A stretch of 64,000 nucleotides of DNA from Pseudogulbenkiania ferrooxidans 2002 (GCF_000174355.1 NZ_ACIS01000002.1:310001-374000), one strand, 5' to 3'. Positions 34,540 to 45,529 are shown, counted from the first letter of the stretch. Notes: generated from the sequence alone by a model not told the origin. A program made the numbers and translations.

Positions 34540-35502
34540 ATGTCCATGAACGAGCTCCGCTCCATTACCACCTTCGTGCGCACAGCCGAGTTCGGCAGTC
34601 TCAGCAAGGCCGCTGAAGCGCAGCAGATATCGCCTCAAGCCGCCAGCAAGGCGCTGGGGCAGTTGGAACAGTACCTGGGCGTGCGCCTATTCCACCGCAC
34701 CACCCGCAGCATGTCGCTGACAGAGGAAGGCCAGCGCTTTCTGGAGGCAGTACATCCTTCGCTGGTCGGCTTCCAGCAGGCGCTGTCGGCGGTCCGGCAG
34801 ACCAAGGACGACTTGGCCGGGCCATTGCGGATAGTCGGCCCGCGCACGGTGCTACAGTCGGTCATCGGCCCGGTAATGGACGAATACTGCCGGCTCTATC
34901 CCGAGGTGCAGCCAGATGTGCAGCTTGACGACCGTATCGGCAACTGGGTGGAAGACCGCATCGATGTCGGCTTCCGGCTGGGTAACTCGCCGCAGGAAGG
35001 CCTGGTGGCCCGGCGGCTGTTCCCGATGCAGCTGATCATCTGCGCCGCGCCCAGCTACCTGCGCAAGTACGGCATTCCGCAGAGTCTGTACGACCTGAGC
35101 TCCCACCGCTGCAGCGCCTTCCGCCGGGCAAGCGACGGCCGCGTGGTGCCATGGCGTGTCCGTGTCGGCGATAGCATGCAGGATCAGCCGGTCAACCCTT
35201 CTTTTTGTACCAATGACGAGGCGATGGAGTTGCGGGCTGTACTGGCGGGCGAAGTTATCGGTCAGTTGGCCGCTCCTACTGCTGCGCCGCTGATTCGCAG
35301 TGGCCGGCTGGTGCCCATCCTGCTGGAGCACATGGCCGATCACTACAGCCTGTTTGTGTATTACGGTAGCCGCGCAGCGCAGCCGGCCAGAGTGCGCAGA
35401 TTCATCGACCTAGCCGTGGAGCGCCTGACAGAATGTGCTGATTTTGTACTGAGTAGCAAAGAGTTGGTGCAGGCCAATTCCAGAGGCGCAGAAACAAACT
35501 GA
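34540..35502 (+). CDS. LysR-family regulator of the aldehyde-detoxification operon
   Basis: This 320-residue LysR regulator has an HTH of the CrgA/DmlR group: LRSITTFVRTAEFGSLSKAA, SPQAASKALGQLEQYLGVRL, FHRTTRSMSLTEEG. The effector domain includes VEDRIDVGFRLGNSPQEGLV. It is divergent from yqhD across 135 bases that are visibly A/T-rich (34440-34510). E. coli uses an AraC-type activator for yqhD, so a LysR regulator here is a different solution; the link is by position. Confidence 0.9.
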   Translation: MSMNELRSITTFVRTAEFGSLSKAAEAQQISPQAASKALGQLEQYLGVRLFHRTTRSMSLTEEGQRFLEAVHPSLVGFQQALSAVRQTKDDLAGPLRIVGPRTVLQSVIGPVMDEYCRLYPEVQPDVQLDDRIGNWVEDRIDVGFRLGNSPQEGLVARRLFPMQLIICAAPSYLRKYGIPQSLYDLSSHRCSAFRRASDGRVVPWRVRVGDSMQDQPVNPSFCTNDEAMELRAVLAGEVIGQLAAPTAAPLIRSGRLVPILLEHMADHYSLFVYYGSRAAQPARVRRFIDLAVERLTECADFVLSSKELVQANSRGAETN

Positions 35503-35758
35503 GTCGTCCCTCAATTACCAGATAGATTTATGGCTGGTTCCTTGAGTAAAGCAGTCATTTTTCATCTGACATTCGAAGGGCCGCTTTGGCCGAGGATCTA
35601 CCGAAACTCCCTCCAGACCGGTAGTAGTGCCGCCTGAGCTATTTCGGAAGCCCATCATGAGCAATGGCTGCTCTCATACTGAAAAGCAGCCATTGATGTT
35701 TCTGGCAAACAAGGGCGATTCAAAACACAGTTACGAGCACCCTTCGCGTTGATGCATC
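35503..35758. other. Intergenic region with a long inverted repeat
   Basis: This is a gap between convergent genes. It holds the 11-bp perfect inverted repeat CAATGGCTGCT / AGCAGCCATTG (35662-35672 and 35685-35695) and the word AAGGGCCGCTTT (35576-35587), which recurs at 37678-37689. It has no coding potential. Confidence 0.5.
35662..35695. repeat. Inverted repeat, 11-bp arms
   Basis: CAATGGCTGCT and AGCAGCCATTG are separated by 12 bases. The arm word AATGGCTGCT also occurs near 37475 and AGCAGCCAT near 30253, so the element looks like one member of a degenerate intergenic repeat family. It could also act as a convergent terminator. Confidence 0.5.
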
Positions 35759-36799
35759 TCAGAACTCCGTGACGACTGTTACGCCTGCAACTTCGAATTT
35801 GTCCATATTCATCAGCACATCGATCGACTGCTCAAGGTCGATCGTCCGGCCGATAAGCTTTTCCGGCGCCAACTTGCCCGACTTCATCATCGCGAACATC
35901 GCGTCGTAGCGGTGCGCCTGCATGCCGTGGCTGCCCAGAATTTCAAGCTCGTGCGCGATGACCTTGCTCATCGGAATGGCCGGGGTACTGTGCTCTCCCA
36001 GCATGAGTCCGACCTGGACATGCTTGCCGCGTTTGCGCAGGTTGCTGACCGAGTTGAAGCAGGTGACAGGGTTCCCGAGTGCATCCAGGGAGACGTGCGC
36101 GCCGCCTTGGGTGATTTCCAGCACGGCTTCGACCACGTTGGCCACTTTTGCTGCGTTTACAGTGGCAACCGCACCGAGAGAGCGGGCTAGATCGAGCTTG
36201 TCTTCCGAAATATCAATAGCGATGACATTCGCGCCAATGGCATTGGCAATCATGATGGCGGATAGGCCGACGCCACCGCAGCCATGAACCGCCAGCCACT
36301 GGCCGGCAAAGGTCTTGCCCTGATCCACCACAGCGCGAAACGAGGTGGCAAACCGGCACCCCAGGCTGGCTGCGGTCGTGAAATCCAGGGTTTCTGGCAA
36401 GGACACCAGATTGATGTCCGCCTGATGAATCGACACGTACTCGGCAAATGATCCCCAGTGGGTGAAGCCGGGCTGAAACTGATGGTCGCAAACCTGATGA
36501 TTACCTGAGTGGCATTCAGGGCAATGGCCGCATCCGGCCACAAACGGAACGGTCACCCGGTCGCCCACCCTCCATTTTGTCACCTGCTTGCCAACCGCCT
36601 CCACGACGCCGGAGAACTCATGCCCCGGGACGTGGGGAAGACGAATGTCCGGATCATGACCGACCCAGCCATGCCAGTCGCTTCGGCAAACACCGGTCGC
36701 CATAACCTTGATGACCACGCCGCTGGATTCCGGCGTCGGGTCAGGGACAGTCGTAAGTTGCGGCGGGGCGGCAAAGGACTCGTAGACAACGGCTTTCAT
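35759..36799 (-). CDS. Zinc-dependent alcohol dehydrogenase (MDR family)
   Basis: This 346-residue medium-chain dehydrogenase has the catalytic zinc Cys in [16 protein letters not shown] and His in [14 protein letters not shown]. The structural zinc loop is [15 protein letters not shown], and the Rossmann motif is [17 protein letters not shown]. It is an NAD-dependent alcohol or aldehyde oxidoreductase. It is divergent from an Lrp-type regulator, with an inverted repeat CTTCA-TTG-TGAAG 26 bases upstream of its start. The substrate is unknown. Confidence 0.9.
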   Translation of the reverse strand: MKAVVYESFAAPPQLTTVPDPTPESSGVVIKVMATGVCRSDWHGWVGHDPDIRLPHVPGHEFSGVVEAVGKQVTKWRVGDRVTVPFVAGCGHCPECHSGNHQVCDHQFQPGFTHWGSFAEYVSIHQADINLVSLPETLDFTTAASLGCRFATSFRAVVDQGKTFAGQWLAVHGCGGVGLSAIMIANAIGANVIAIDISEDKLDLARSLGAVATVNAAKVANVVEAVLEITQGGAHVSLDALGNPVTCFNSVSNLRKRGKHVQVGLMLGEHSTPAIPMSKVIAHELEILGSHGMQAHRYDAMFAMMKSGKLAPEKLIGRTIDLEQSIDVLMNMDKFEVAGVTVVTEF

Positions 36800-36824
36800 G
36801 AGCGGCTCCTGTGTTGAAGTGTTC

Positions 36825-36837
36825 CTTCATTGTGAAG
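36825..36837. promoter_or_regulatory. Candidate operator upstream of the alcohol dehydrogenase
   Basis: CTTCA-TTG-TGAAG is a 13-bp perfect inverted repeat in the divergent promoter region between the dehydrogenase and the Lrp-type regulator. Size and position suit an Lrp/AsnC half-site pair; it is supported only by symmetry. Confidence 0.35.
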
Positions 36838-36933
36838 CATTGCAGTGAATTTACCTTTCTATTTTCGATTGGAATAACAGGGAATATGAAATAGTATTTC
36901 GCCAATGAAAATGTATTGAAAGGTTGTTTCGCC

Positions 36934-37413
36934 ATGACCGCGCTCGACAAAGTCGATATTGCAATTGCCGACCGGCTGCAACAGGATGGCCGCCTGTCCA
37001 ATGCCAGGCTCGCCGAGCAGCTCGCCCTGAGCGAAGCCTCCTGCTGGCGGCGCCAGAAACGGCTGGAAGAGATGGGAGTTATCGAAGGCTATAAAGCGAT
37101 ACTGAACCGGCGCAAGCTCGGAATCGGCGTGATGGCTTTTGTGCAGATTGTTTGTACGCAGCACAGCGAGGAGGTCACTGCCGCATTCGAGAGAATCATT
37201 CAGGCCAGCCCCAATGTGCTTGCTTGTCACAACACAACCGGCGAGGCCGACTTTCTACTGCAGGTGGTCGCCAGGGATCTCGATGATTACAGCCGTTTTG
37301 TCGAGACCGTGCTGAGAAAATTGCCGGGCGTGTTGAGCATCCGTACGAATATTTCATTGAGGGAGATGAAAGCGACGAACAAGCTGCCGATTACGGATAT
37401 TGAACTAAGCTAG
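36934..37413 (+). CDS. Lrp/AsnC-family transcriptional regulator
   Basis: This 159-residue regulator has an HTH at about 7-60 (ALDKVDIAIADRLQQDGRLS, LAEQLALSEASCWRRQKRLE) and a RAM ligand domain (GVMAFVQIVCTQHSEEVTAA, GEADFLLQVVARDL). ATG 36934 is chosen since AAAGG lies 10-15 bases upstream; an in-frame TTG at 36916 is less likely. It is divergent from the zinc alcohol dehydrogenase and probably controls it. Confidence 0.9.
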   Translation: MTALDKVDIAIADRLQQDGRLSNARLAEQLALSEASCWRRQKRLEEMGVIEGYKAILNRRKLGIGVMAFVQIVCTQHSEEVTAAFERIIQASPNVLACHNTTGEADFLLQVVARDLDDYSRFVETVLRKLPGVLSIRTNISLREMKATNKLPITDIELS

Positions 37414-37689
37414 ATTGGCCCCAGGACTTTACCAACAGGATTATGGTAAACCGCTCATGGACTGCGGGTCACGTTAATGGCTGCTTTAGCCACGGAAGCA
37501 GCTACTTCTGGCCAAAAGGCCGGGCGACTCCTTTGGCCGAAGAGTTCTCATTGGCTGTTCGGCAGGTTTCAGAGTGAGCCGCCGCTTGAATGGCGGCTAT
37601 GCCAAATGAGCGACTGGCAGCAGTTGGCCGAGAGCGGGACTTCATGTTGGTTTCCGATAGCCGACAGGTGGAAACTCAAGGGCCGCTTT

Positions 37690-37935
37690 CTGGATGCTGT
37701 CCGCTACGGCCGCCTTCGCGATCAGGACCGCCCAGAGGCCACCTGGCATTATCCTGGTGCAGGCTAACGGCAGCGCGGCCGGCCAGACCGCACGTACTTT
37801 CACATCCACCTGATTCCGAGATACAGCGGAGAATTCCTTGCTCCACATGCAGCACGGCGGGAAGGCACGGAAAAGCTGAAGGGGCGCGCCAAACGCATCA
37901 TTGCCGCCTGGCCCGAGCTCAAGGAGAGCAATTGA
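37690..37935 (+). pseudogene. Decayed partial copy of the HIT gene
   Basis: This matches the last half of the HIT gene at 28626-29063 (about 85% by eye), including GIILVQANGSAAGQT, then after a one-base deletion YFHIHLIPRYSGEFLAPHAA and the C-terminus KRIIAAWPELKESN. The first His of the triad is Tyr and the frame is broken, so it cannot be active. Similarity continues about 130 bases past the stop into the same terminator, so the duplicated unit was gene end plus flank, not just coding sequence. Confidence 0.85.
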
Positions 37936-38033
37936 CCGGGGCCACGGTTCCTTCCCACCTCGTCAGGGGATACCGCTGCGGATTGGCTCCTTCACGATTG
38001 TTGATGGCCCCGGCGCTAGGCTGAGAATGTCCC

Positions 38034-38068
38034 AAAAAAATGCCCCGCACTTGGCGGGGCAGCTTTTT
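38034..38068. terminator. Bidirectional terminator (acnB side and HIT pseudogene side)
   Basis: The 8-bp stem TGCCCCGC / GCGGGGCA has seven A before it and five T after, so it works on both strands. It is the degenerate twin of the terminator at 29166-29195 and now probably terminates acnB on the minus strand. Confidence 0.8.
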
Positions 38069-38071
38069 ACA

Positions 38072-38094
38072 TTGGGGGTATCTTTGGGGGTATC
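38072..38094. repeat. Tandem 11-bp direct repeat TTGGGGGTATC
   Basis: Two exact copies (38072-38082 and 38084-38094) with one base between lie at the right edge of the segment bounded by HIT copies. Repeats of this form occur near integrase attachment regions in some islands, from memory, so it may be a scar; no integrase gene is present. Confidence 0.4.
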
Positions 38095-38151
38095 CATCCA
38101 CTGATAAAAGACAGCGCCAGAATACCCAACCAACCGAAACCCTTGCTGTAG

Positions 38152-40737
38152 TTAGACGTTGACCGTGTCGGCCACTTCCTTGAACTCGTCGATCTGGTCG
38201 AAGTTCATGTAGCGGTAAACGTCGGCAGCCTGCTTGTTGATGACGCCGATGTCGGCCATGTACTCTTCCTTGCTCGGGATGCGGCCCAGCTTGGAGCAGA
38301 TCGCAGCCAGTTCCGCCGAGCCGAGATACACGTTGGTATTCTTGCCCAGACGGTTCGGGAAGTTACGGGTCGAGGTCGACATCACGGTGGCGCCTTCGCG
38401 GACCTGTGCCTGGTTACCCATGCACAGCGAGCAACCCGGCATTTCGGTACGGGCGCCGGCAGAGCCAAACACGCCGTAGTGGCCTTCGTTGGTCAGCTGC
38501 TGGGCATCCATCTTGGTCGGCGGAGCCACCCACAGTTTGACCGGGATGTCGCGCTTGCCTTCCAGCAGCTTGGAAGCGGCACGGAAGTGGCCGATGTTGG
38601 TCATGCACGAACCGATGAACACTTCGTCGATCTTGGCGCCGGCGACTTCGGACAGGGTCTTCACGTCGTCCGGGTCGTTCGGGCAGGCCACGATCGGCTC
38701 GTGGATGTCAGCCAGATCGATCTCGATCACGGCGGCGTACTCGGCGTCGGCGTCCGGCTGCAGCAGTTCACCGTTGGCGATCCACTGTTCCATGGCCTTG
38801 ATGCGGCGCTCCAGGGTACGTGCGTCCTGGTAGCCGTCGGCGATCATCACCTTCATCAGGGTGATGTTCGACTTCATGTACTCGACGATCGGGTCCTTGT
38901 TCAGGCGCACGGAACAACCGGCGGCGGAACGTTCGGCCGAGGCGTCGGACAGTTCGAACGCTTGCTCGACCTTCAGGTTCGGCAGGCCTTCGATTTCCAG
39001 GATGCGACCGGAGAAGATGTTCTTCTTGCCAGCCTTGGCCACGGTCAGCAGGCCCTGCTTGATGGCGTAGAGCGGAATGGCATTGACCAGATCACGCAGG
39101 GTGACGCCCGGCTGCATTTCGCCCTTGAAGCGCACCAGCACCGATTCCGGCATGTCGAGCGGCATCACGCCGGTCGCGGCAGCAAAGGCTACCAGACCGG
39201 AGCCGGCCGGGAAGGAAATGCCGATCGGGAAGCGGGTGTGCGAGTCACCACCAGTGCCGACGGTATCCGGCAGCAGCAGGCGGTTGAGCCAGGAGTGGAT
39301 CACGCCGTCGCCCGGACGCAGCGCAACACCGCCACGGGTAGAGATGAAGGCCGGCAGTTCCTTGTGGGTTTTCACGTCGACCGGCTTCGGATAGGCGGCA
39401 GTGTGGCAGAACGACTGCATTACCAGGTCGGCGGAGAAGCCCAGGCAAGCCAAGTCTTTCAGCTCGTCACGGGTCATCGGGCCGGTGGTGTCCTGCGAGC
39501 CGACGGTGGTCATCTTCGGTTCGCAGTAGGTGCCCGGACGTACGCCCTGACCTTCCGGCAGACCACAGGCGCGGCCAACCATCTTCTGCGCCAGCGAGAA
39601 GCCCTTGCCGGAATCGACCGGTGCGGTCGGCAGGCGGAATTCGGTGGAGGCCGGCAGACCCAGCGCTTCGCGCGCCTTGCTGGTCAGGCCACGGCCGATG
39701 ATCAGGTTGATACGGCCGCCAGCGCGCACTTCGTCCAGGATCACGTCGGACTTGAGCGCGAACTCGGCGATCTTTTCGCCGTTCTTCTCAATCTTGCCTT
39801 GATACGGGTAGATGTCGACCACGTCACCCATGTCCATCTTCGACACGTCGACTTCGATCGGCAGGGCGCCGGAGTCTTCCTGGGTGTTGAAGAAGATCGG
39901 AGCGATCTTGCCGCCGAGACACACGCCGCCGAAGCGCTTGTTCGGCACAAACGGGATGTCTTCGCCGGTCGCCCAGATCACGCTGTTGGTGGCAGACTTG
40001 CGGGAAGAGCCGGTGCCGACCACGTCGCCGACATAGGCCACCAGGTTGCCCTTGGCTTTCAGGTCTTCGATGAACTGGATCGGGCCGCGCTTGCCGTCTT
40101 CTTCCGGGGTGATGCCGGGACGGGCGTTCTTCAGCATGGCCAGGTAGTGCAGCGGGATGTCCGGGCGCGACCAGGCGTCCGGAGCCGGCGACAGGTCGTC
40201 GGTGTTGGTTTCGCCGGTGACCTTGAACACGGTCACGGTGATTTTTTCCTGCACGGCCGGACGGCTGGTGAACCACTCGGCGTTGGCCCAGGATTCGACT
40301 ACTTCGCGGGCGAACGTGTTGCCGGCGTCCATTTTTTCCTTCACGTCGTGGAAGGAGTCGAACATCAGCAGGGTTTTCTTCAGTCCGTTGGCAGCGATCT
40401 GGGCCACGGAGGCGTCGTCCAGCAGGTCGATCAGCGGCTTGATGTTGTAGCCACCCAGCATGGTGCCGAGCAGTTCGGTGGCTTTTTCGCGGGAGATCAG
40501 CGCGCAGGTCACGTCGCCGTCGGCCACGGCGGCCAGGAAGGACGCCTTGACCTTGGCAGCGTCATCCACGCCCGGCGGCACGCGGTGGGTGATCAGCTCG
40601 ACCAGGAAATCTTCTTCGCCCTTGGGCGGGTTTTTCAGGAGCTCGACCAGCTCTTCGGTCTGTTTGGCGGAAAGCGGCAGCGGCGGAATGCCGAGAGCGG
40701 CACGCTCGGCAACATGTTGGCGGTAAGCTTCAAGCAT
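38152..40737 (-). CDS. acnB: Bifunctional aconitate hydratase 2 / 2-methylisocitrate dehydratase AcnB
   Basis: This is the full-length 861-residue AcnB, the main TCA-cycle aconitase, which also hydrates 2-methyl-cis-aconitate. The N-terminal HEAT-like domain ([20 protein letters not shown] onward) and swivel domain precede the catalytic part. Fe-S ligands are seen in [16 protein letters not shown] and [15 protein letters not shown]. The last helix ends [20 protein letters not shown]. Codon use is strongly biased, as in highly expressed genes. It is divergent from a LysR gene, with acnA beyond it. Confidence 0.97.
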   Translation of the reverse strand: MLEAYRQHVAERAALGIPPLPLSAKQTEELVELLKNPPKGEEDFLVELITHRVPPGVDDAAKVKASFLAAVADGDVTCALISREKATELLGTMLGGYNIKPLIDLLDDASVAQIAANGLKKTLLMFDSFHDVKEKMDAGNTFAREVVESWANAEWFTSRPAVQEKITVTVFKVTGETNTDDLSPAPDAWSRPDIPLHYLAMLKNARPGITPEEDGKRGPIQFIEDLKAKGNLVAYVGDVVGTGSSRKSATNSVIWATGEDIPFVPNKRFGGVCLGGKIAPIFFNTQEDSGALPIEVDVSKMDMGDVVDIYPYQGKIEKNGEKIAEFALKSDVILDEVRAGGRINLIIGRGLTSKAREALGLPASTEFRLPTAPVDSGKGFSLAQKMVGRACGLPEGQGVRPGTYCEPKMTTVGSQDTTGPMTRDELKDLACLGFSADLVMQSFCHTAAYPKPVDVKTHKELPAFISTRGGVALRPGDGVIHSWLNRLLLPDTVGTGGDSHTRFPIGISFPAGSGLVAFAAATGVMPLDMPESVLVRFKGEMQPGVTLRDLVNAIPLYAIKQGLLTVAKAGKKNIFSGRILEIEGLPNLKVEQAFELSDASAERSAAGCSVRLNKDPIVEYMKSNITLMKVMIADGYQDARTLERRIKAMEQWIANGELLQPDADAEYAAVIEIDLADIHEPIVACPNDPDDVKTLSEVAGAKIDEVFIGSCMTNIGHFRAASKLLEGKRDIPVKLWVAPPTKMDAQQLTNEGHYGVFGSAGARTEMPGCSLCMGNQAQVREGATVMSTSTRNFPNRLGKNTNVYLGSAELAAICSKLGRIPSKEEYMADIGVINKQAADVYRYMNFDQIDEFKEVADTVNV

Positions 40738-40923
40738 CGTTCTTAACCTTTACGCTGGAGATGTTGGTGATTGAGTCGGCCGGCAATTGGTATGACTCCT
40801 GCCAGCTAGCGCCCTGGGGAGATCGCATTCTCTCCCCTATTTTTTGATGCTGGAAGATTACGCGGTCTGGCCCACGCTTACAAACGAGTAATCGCCACAG
40901 CGCCTGTGAGTTAAAATCACAGT

Positions 40924-41826
40924 ATGAATACCTATCCTCCTCTCAATGCCTTGCGCATTTTCGAAGCGGCAGCAAGGCTGGAAAGCTTCTCGGCCGCGGC
41001 CAACGAGCTCTTCATCACCCATGGCGCTGTGAGCAAGCAGATCAAGCAGCTGGAAGAATGGCTGGGCGTGAAGCTGTTCGACCGCACCGGCGGGCGGGTC
41101 AAGCTGAGCGATACCGGTTGGCGCTATCTGATCCAGGTGCAGGACGGGCTCGACCTGATCGCCAACGCCACCTCGCAGCTGTTGCAGCCGGACCGGCTGC
41201 GGCGGCTCACGGTGAACTCCACCCCGACCTTTGCGCGGCATTGGCTGCTTCCCCGGCTGACCCAGTTTCGCGACGCCTACCCGGACGTGGAGCTGCACCT
41301 GGTCACCTCCGACCGCGACATCGGCCGCCTCGACACCCCCTTCGATATCGCCATCCGGCGCGGCCCCGGCGACTGGCCGGGCCACATCGCCAAGCCCTTC
41401 CTGGAAGAGTGGGAGCTGCCGCTGTGCAGCCCCGCTCTGCTGGAGCGGGCTCCCGTCGCCAGCCCCGCCGACCTGGCCCGCCACACCCTGCTCTACGCCG
41501 ACACCCGCCCCACCGCCTGGCAGCGCTGGCTCACGCTGGCCGGGGTGCCGGACCTGAAGCCGGCCAGCACGCTGCACTTCGATCGCTTCTCGCTGGCGCT
41601 GGAGGCGGCCATGGACGGACTGGGCGTGGTGCTCGGGCCGATGCCGATGGCGCAAGACGAAATTGCCCGCGGCCGCCTGACCACGCCGCTGTCGAGCCCT
41701 ATCGTACCGGTACGGGCCTACTGCTGGGTCGCACCGCGCACCGCCGTGGACGACCCGACCGTCAGCGCCTTCTGCCACTGGCTGGAGACCTGCGCCGCCG
41801 GGCTCAGCGTGCCGCCCACCGCCTGA
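40924..41826 (+). CDS. LysR-family regulator (GcvA-like) between acnB and acnA
   Basis: This 300-residue regulator has the GcvA-type start: PPLNALRIFEAAARLESFSA, then HGAVSKQIKQLEEWLGVKLF. The effector domain includes DIGRLDTPFDIAIRRGPGDW and AMDGLGVVLGPMPMAQDEIA. It sits between divergent acnB (186-base gap) and co-directional acnA (71-base gap), so it may regulate either. Its effector is unknown. Confidence 0.9.
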   Translation: MNTYPPLNALRIFEAAARLESFSAAANELFITHGAVSKQIKQLEEWLGVKLFDRTGGRVKLSDTGWRYLIQVQDGLDLIANATSQLLQPDRLRRLTVNSTPTFARHWLLPRLTQFRDAYPDVELHLVTSDRDIGRLDTPFDIAIRRGPGDWPGHIAKPFLEEWELPLCSPALLERAPVASPADLARHTLLYADTRPTAWQRWLTLAGVPDLKPASTLHFDRFSLALEAAMDGLGVVLGPMPMAQDEIARGRLTTPLSSPIVPVRAYCWVAPRTAVDDPTVSAFCHWLETCAAGLSVPPTA

Positions 41827-41897
41827 AGGCAGCGAAATCACGTCGATTGGCCATAATGAAAGGTAGGTTTTAGCGGCGCAACCGGCAGGGAGAGACC

Positions 41898-44705
41898 ATG
41901 GACAACAACCCGTTCAACACCCTCAAGACCATCGAGACGCACCCCGGCAACCCCCTGCTCTACCATTCGTTGCCGGCCCTGGAGACGGCCGGACTGGGCG
42001 CGGTGTCGCGCCTGCCGGTGTCGATCCGCATCGTGCTGGAGTCGGTGCTGCGGCATTGCGACGGCAAGAAAGTCACCGAGGCGCATGTGCGTCAGCTGGC
42101 CGCCTGGCAGCCGAACGCCCCGCGTACCGACGAAATTCCCTTCGTCGTCGCGCGCGTGGTGCTGCAGGACTTTACCGGCGTGCCGCTGCTGGCCGATCTG
42201 GCGGCAATGCGCAACGTGGCCGACGAGATGGGCAAGAACCCGAAGCTGATCGAGCCCCTGGTGCCGGTCGACCTGGTGGTAGACCACTCGGTGATGATCG
42301 ACCATTACGGCGGACCGGATGCGCTGCGCCTCAACATGGAGCTGGAATTCGAGCGCAACCGCGAACGCTACCAGTTCATGAAGTGGGGCATGCAGGCGTT
42401 CGATACTTTCAAGGTAGTCCCCCCGGGCATCGGCATCGTGCACCAGGTGAACCTGGAATACCTGTTCCGCGGCGTGCAGATCCGTGACGGTGTGGTGTTC
42501 CCCGACACGCTGGTCGGCACCGACAGCCATACCACCATGATCAACGGCGTCGGCGTGGTCGGCTGGGGGGTGGGCGGGATCGAGGCGGAGGCCGCCATGC
42601 TGGGTCAGCCGGTGTACTTCCTGACGCCGGACGTGGTGGGCGTGGAACTGACCGGCAGGTTGGCCGAAGGCATCACCGCCACCGATCTGGTGTTGACCGT
42701 GACCGAACTGCTGCGCCGCCAGAAGGTGGTCGGCAAGTTCGTCGAGTTTTACGGTGAGGGCACCGCCAGCCTGACCGTGACCGACCGCGCCACCATCGCC
42801 AACATGGCCCCGGAGTACGGCGCCACCATGGGCTTCTTCCCGGTGGACGAGAAGACAGTCGATTACCTGAAGAAGACCGGTCGCAGCGATAGCGAAGTGG
42901 AACACTTCGAGGACTATTTCCGCGCCCAGGGGCTGTTTGGCGTGCCCCGTGCGGGCGAGATCGATTACAGCATGACGCTGCGGCTCGATCTGTCCAGCAT
43001 CGTGCCGTCGCTGGCCGGGCCGAAACGCCCGCAGGACCGCATCGAACTGGCGGCGATGAAAGAGAATTTCACCCACCTGTTTTCCTTGCCGGCGGCACAG
43101 AACGGCTTCAACAAGCACGCCGACGAGCTGACGCTGCGTTATCCCACCCAGGCCGCTGCCGGCGACGACGCCCCGGTGCCGGCTGTACGTCATCAGATCG
43201 AGATGGTCGATGACCACCCCATGCTCGACCGCAGGGAGCCGGGCACGGACACCGAACCCGAAACGCCGGCCATGGATATCGGCAGCGGTGACGTACTGAT
43301 CGCCGCCATCACTAGCTGCACCAACACCTCGAACCCCAGCGTGCTGCTGGCGGCCGGTCTGTTGGCGCAAAAGGCCGTCGCCAGGGGGCTGACGGTCCAT
43401 CCGCGCGTCAAGACCAGCCTGGCGCCCGGCTCGCGCGTGGTCACCGACTATCTGGAAACGACCGGCCTGCTGGAGCCGCTGGCGCGCCTCGGCTTCAACG
43501 TCGCCGCCTACGGCTGCACCACCTGCATCGGCAACGCTGGCGACCTGCGCCCCGAGTTCAACGAGGCCATCACCCGCCACGACCTGGTCTGCGCCGCGGT
43601 GCTGTCCGGCAACCGCAACTTCGAGGCACGCATTCACCCCAACCTGCGCGCCAATTTCCTCGCCTCGCCACCGCTAGTGGTGGCGTTCGCGCTGGCCGGA
43701 CGCGTCACCATCGACATGACGCGCGAGCCGCTGGGCATCGGCCGGGATGGCCAGCCGGTCTACCTCAAGGACATCTGGCCCAGCTCGGAGGAAGTGGCCG
43801 CGCTGCTGCCGCGTGCCATGGACCCGGACACCTTCCGCCGCCTGTACGGCGACTTCACCCACGACCACGATCTGTGGAACGCCATCGCCGCGCCGCTCGG
43901 CAACGTCTACAGTTGGCCGAAGTCGACCTATATCGCCCGTCCGCCGTTCTTCGACGGCTTCGCGATGCAGCCCGGCAAGGTCGGCGACATCCGGGGAGCG
44001 CGTGCCTTGCTGATGCTCGGCGATTCGGTGACCACCGATCACATCTCCCCGGCCGGCTCATTCCGTGACAGCACCCCGGCCGGGCAGTATCTATTGGCCG
44101 AAGGGGTCACGAAAAAGGACTTCAACAGCTACGGCAGCCGGCGCGGCAATCACGAGGTCATGATCCGTGGCACCTTTGCCAACGTCCGCGTCAAGAACCT
44201 GATGCTGCCGGGCAAGGACGACGGCAGCCGGGTCGAAGGCGGCTACACCCTGTTCGACGGCCACCAGACCACGGTCTACGACGCGGCGATGAAGTATTGT
44301 CACCGCGGCACCCCGACCATGGTGTTCGCCGGTGAAGAGTACGGCACCGGCTCCAGCCGCGACTGGGCCGCCAAGGGCACCCAGCTGTTGGGCGTCAAGG
44401 CCGTGGTGGCAAAGAGCTTCGAACGCATTCACCGTTCCAACCTGGTCGGCATGGGGGTCTTGCCGCTGCAGTTCCAGAATGGGGACAGCTGGGAAAGCCT
44501 GGACCTCGGCAGTGACGACAGCTTCGACATCGTCGGTATCGAACAGGGCCTCAAGCCTCAACAGGAACTGATGCTACGCATCACCCGTCCGGACGGGAGG
44601 CAGCGCGACGTCATCTTGCGCTCTCGCATCGATACCCCGATCGAGGTCGAATACTACCTCCACGGCGGCATCCTGCCCTACGTATTACGGGAACTGATGC
44701 AGTAA
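41898..44705 (+). CDS. acnA: Aconitate hydratase AcnA (IRP-like)
   Basis: This 935-residue monomeric aconitase is of the AcnA/IRP1 type. It has [20 protein letters not shown], the Fe-S Cys in [13 protein letters not shown], the two-Cys motif [13 protein letters not shown], and the C-terminal [20 protein letters not shown] substrate loop. AcnA enzymes usually serve under stress or iron limitation as AcnB's backup. GGGAGAG is near the start. It has its own strong terminator. An AcnD-type methylcitrate dehydratase is an alternative, but the length and motifs favour AcnA. Confidence 0.93.
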   Translation: MDNNPFNTLKTIETHPGNPLLYHSLPALETAGLGAVSRLPVSIRIVLESVLRHCDGKKVTEAHVRQLAAWQPNAPRTDEIPFVVARVVLQDFTGVPLLADLAAMRNVADEMGKNPKLIEPLVPVDLVVDHSVMIDHYGGPDALRLNMELEFERNRERYQFMKWGMQAFDTFKVVPPGIGIVHQVNLEYLFRGVQIRDGVVFPDTLVGTDSHTTMINGVGVVGWGVGGIEAEAAMLGQPVYFLTPDVVGVELTGRLAEGITATDLVLTVTELLRRQKVVGKFVEFYGEGTASLTVTDRATIANMAPEYGATMGFFPVDEKTVDYLKKTGRSDSEVEHFEDYFRAQGLFGVPRAGEIDYSMTLRLDLSSIVPSLAGPKRPQDRIELAAMKENFTHLFSLPAAQNGFNKHADELTLRYPTQAAAGDDAPVPAVRHQIEMVDDHPMLDRREPGTDTEPETPAMDIGSGDVLIAAITSCTNTSNPSVLLAAGLLAQKAVARGLTVHPRVKTSLAPGSRVVTDYLETTGLLEPLARLGFNVAAYGCTTCIGNAGDLRPEFNEAITRHDLVCAAVLSGNRNFEARIHPNLRANFLASPPLVVAFALAGRVTIDMTREPLGIGRDGQPVYLKDIWPSSEEVAALLPRAMDPDTFRRLYGDFTHDHDLWNAIAAPLGNVYSWPKSTYIARPPFFDGFAMQPGKVGDIRGARALLMLGDSVTTDHISPAGSFRDSTPAGQYLLAEGVTKKDFNSYGSRRGNHEVMIRGTFANVRVKNLMLPGKDDGSRVEGGYTLFDGHQTTVYDAAMKYCHRGTPTMVFAGEEYGTGSSRDWAAKGTQLLGVKAVVAKSFERIHRSNLVGMGVLPLQFQNGDSWESLDLGSDDSFDIVGIEQGLKPQQELMLRITRPDGRQRDVILRSRIDTPIEVEYYLHGGILPYVLRELMQ

Positions 44706-44739
44706 CCCCCTCCCGATTCTTCCCTCTGCTGCAACACAA

Positions 44740-44790
44740 AGCGGTGCGTCCCGAGGCCGAGCGCGGGCCCGGGACGCACCGCTCTTTCCA
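44740..44790 (+). terminator. Strong terminator after acnA
   Basis: The 14-bp perfect stem AGCGGTGCGTCCCG / CGGGACGCACCGCT (44740-44753, 44770-44783) is followed by CTTTCC. It separates acnA from the TRAP operon. Confidence 0.8.
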
Positions 44791-44974
44791 TCGCCTTCCT
44801 TCGCCCGCAGCAAGGCAACCCGGCACGCCCAAGGGTAAACCCGCATACCTAAACACCTTCTCAAAGACTATTCCATATGCTTAGATAGTTCGAACCGGCG
44901 CAGACCGGCCTATCGCTCGAACGATAAGGTTCCGCCCAGCGGCGGCATCAGGAAGAACTACAAAGGAGACTTAC

Positions 44975-45529
44975 GTGCACTCGTTGCTCGCCTTGTCGCG
45001 TCTCATCGACGGGATCACCGCACGCATCGGCCGTTCCGCCTCATGGATCGTGCTGATCGTCGTGCTCATCAGCGCCGGTAACGCCGTTATCCGGAAACTG
45101 TTCAACGTCAGCTCCAACGCCTTTCTCGAAATCCAGTGGTATTTGTTCTCGGCCATGTTCCTTTTGGCTGCCGCCTACACACTGCAACGCAACGAGCACA
45201 TCCGCATCGACCTCTTGGCGGGCCGGCTCTCCAAGCGCGGCCAGGCCGTGCTCGACATCGTCTGCACGGTGCTCTTCCTGCTCCCGATGACCTCCATCAT
45301 CGCCTGGTACGGCTGGCCGATCTTCATCGACGCCTTGCGCAGCGGAGAGATGTCGTCCGACCCCGGCGGGCTGATCCGCTGGCCGGTCCTGATGTTGATC
45401 CCGATCGGCTTCACGCTGCTGTTGCTCCAAGGGGTATCCGAGATCATCAAGCGCGTCGCGTTCCTGCAGGGCCTGGCACCCGACCCTGCCGAGAAGACGC
45501 TGGATCCGCACAAGGAGGAGCACGTATGA
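44975..45529 (+). CDS. dctQ: TRAP transporter small membrane subunit DctQ
   Basis: This 184-residue protein has four membrane helices (WIVLIVVLISAGNAVIRKLF; LEIQWYLFSAMFLLAAAYTL with the family Trp-Tyr; LDIVCTVLFLLPMTSIIAWY; WPVLMLIPIGFTLLLLQGVS). DctQ is the scaffold subunit that works with DctM. The start is GTG with AAGGAG eight bases upstream. It is the first gene of the operon and overlaps dctM by 4 bases. An inverted repeat TATCG-N6-CGATA (near 44912) precedes it. Confidence 0.9.
   Translation: MHSLLALSRLIDGITARIGRSASWIVLIVVLISAGNAVIRKLFNVSSNAFLEIQWYLFSAMFLLAAAYTLQRNEHIRIDLLAGRLSKRGQAVLDIVCTVLFLLPMTSIIAWYGWPIFIDALRSGEMSSDPGGLIRWPVLMLIPIGFTLLLLQGVSEIIKRVAFLQGLAPDPAEKTLDPHKEEHV

Larger units (their letters stand above)
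37414..38151. other. Gene-poor boundary region before acnB
   Basis: This 738-base region has no intact gene. From left to right it has A/T-rich spacer, degenerate repeat words (AATGGCTGCT, TTTGGCCGAAG, GCCGCC...GGCGGC), and the decayed HIT copy (37690-37935) with its downstream DNA. Then come a terminator (38034-38068), an 11-bp tandem direct repeat (38072-38094), and the acnB 3' flank. Confidence 0.6.

Noticed and set aside
38479-40746. Long plus-strand open frame across acnB (755 codons)
   Set aside because: It is the mirror of a highly biased, certain gene (acnB). The His/Gly/Gln-rich composition is typical of shadow frames.
41838-43637. Minus-strand open frame of about 599 codons across acnA
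   Set aside because: It is antisense to acnA, whose iron-sulfur motifs are intact. The shadow frame has no domain.
44905-44925. TATCG-N6-CGATA inverted repeat before dctQ as an operator
   Set aside because: It is short and partly explained by an internal TCGA. It is noted in the dctQ entry but too weak to list as a site.
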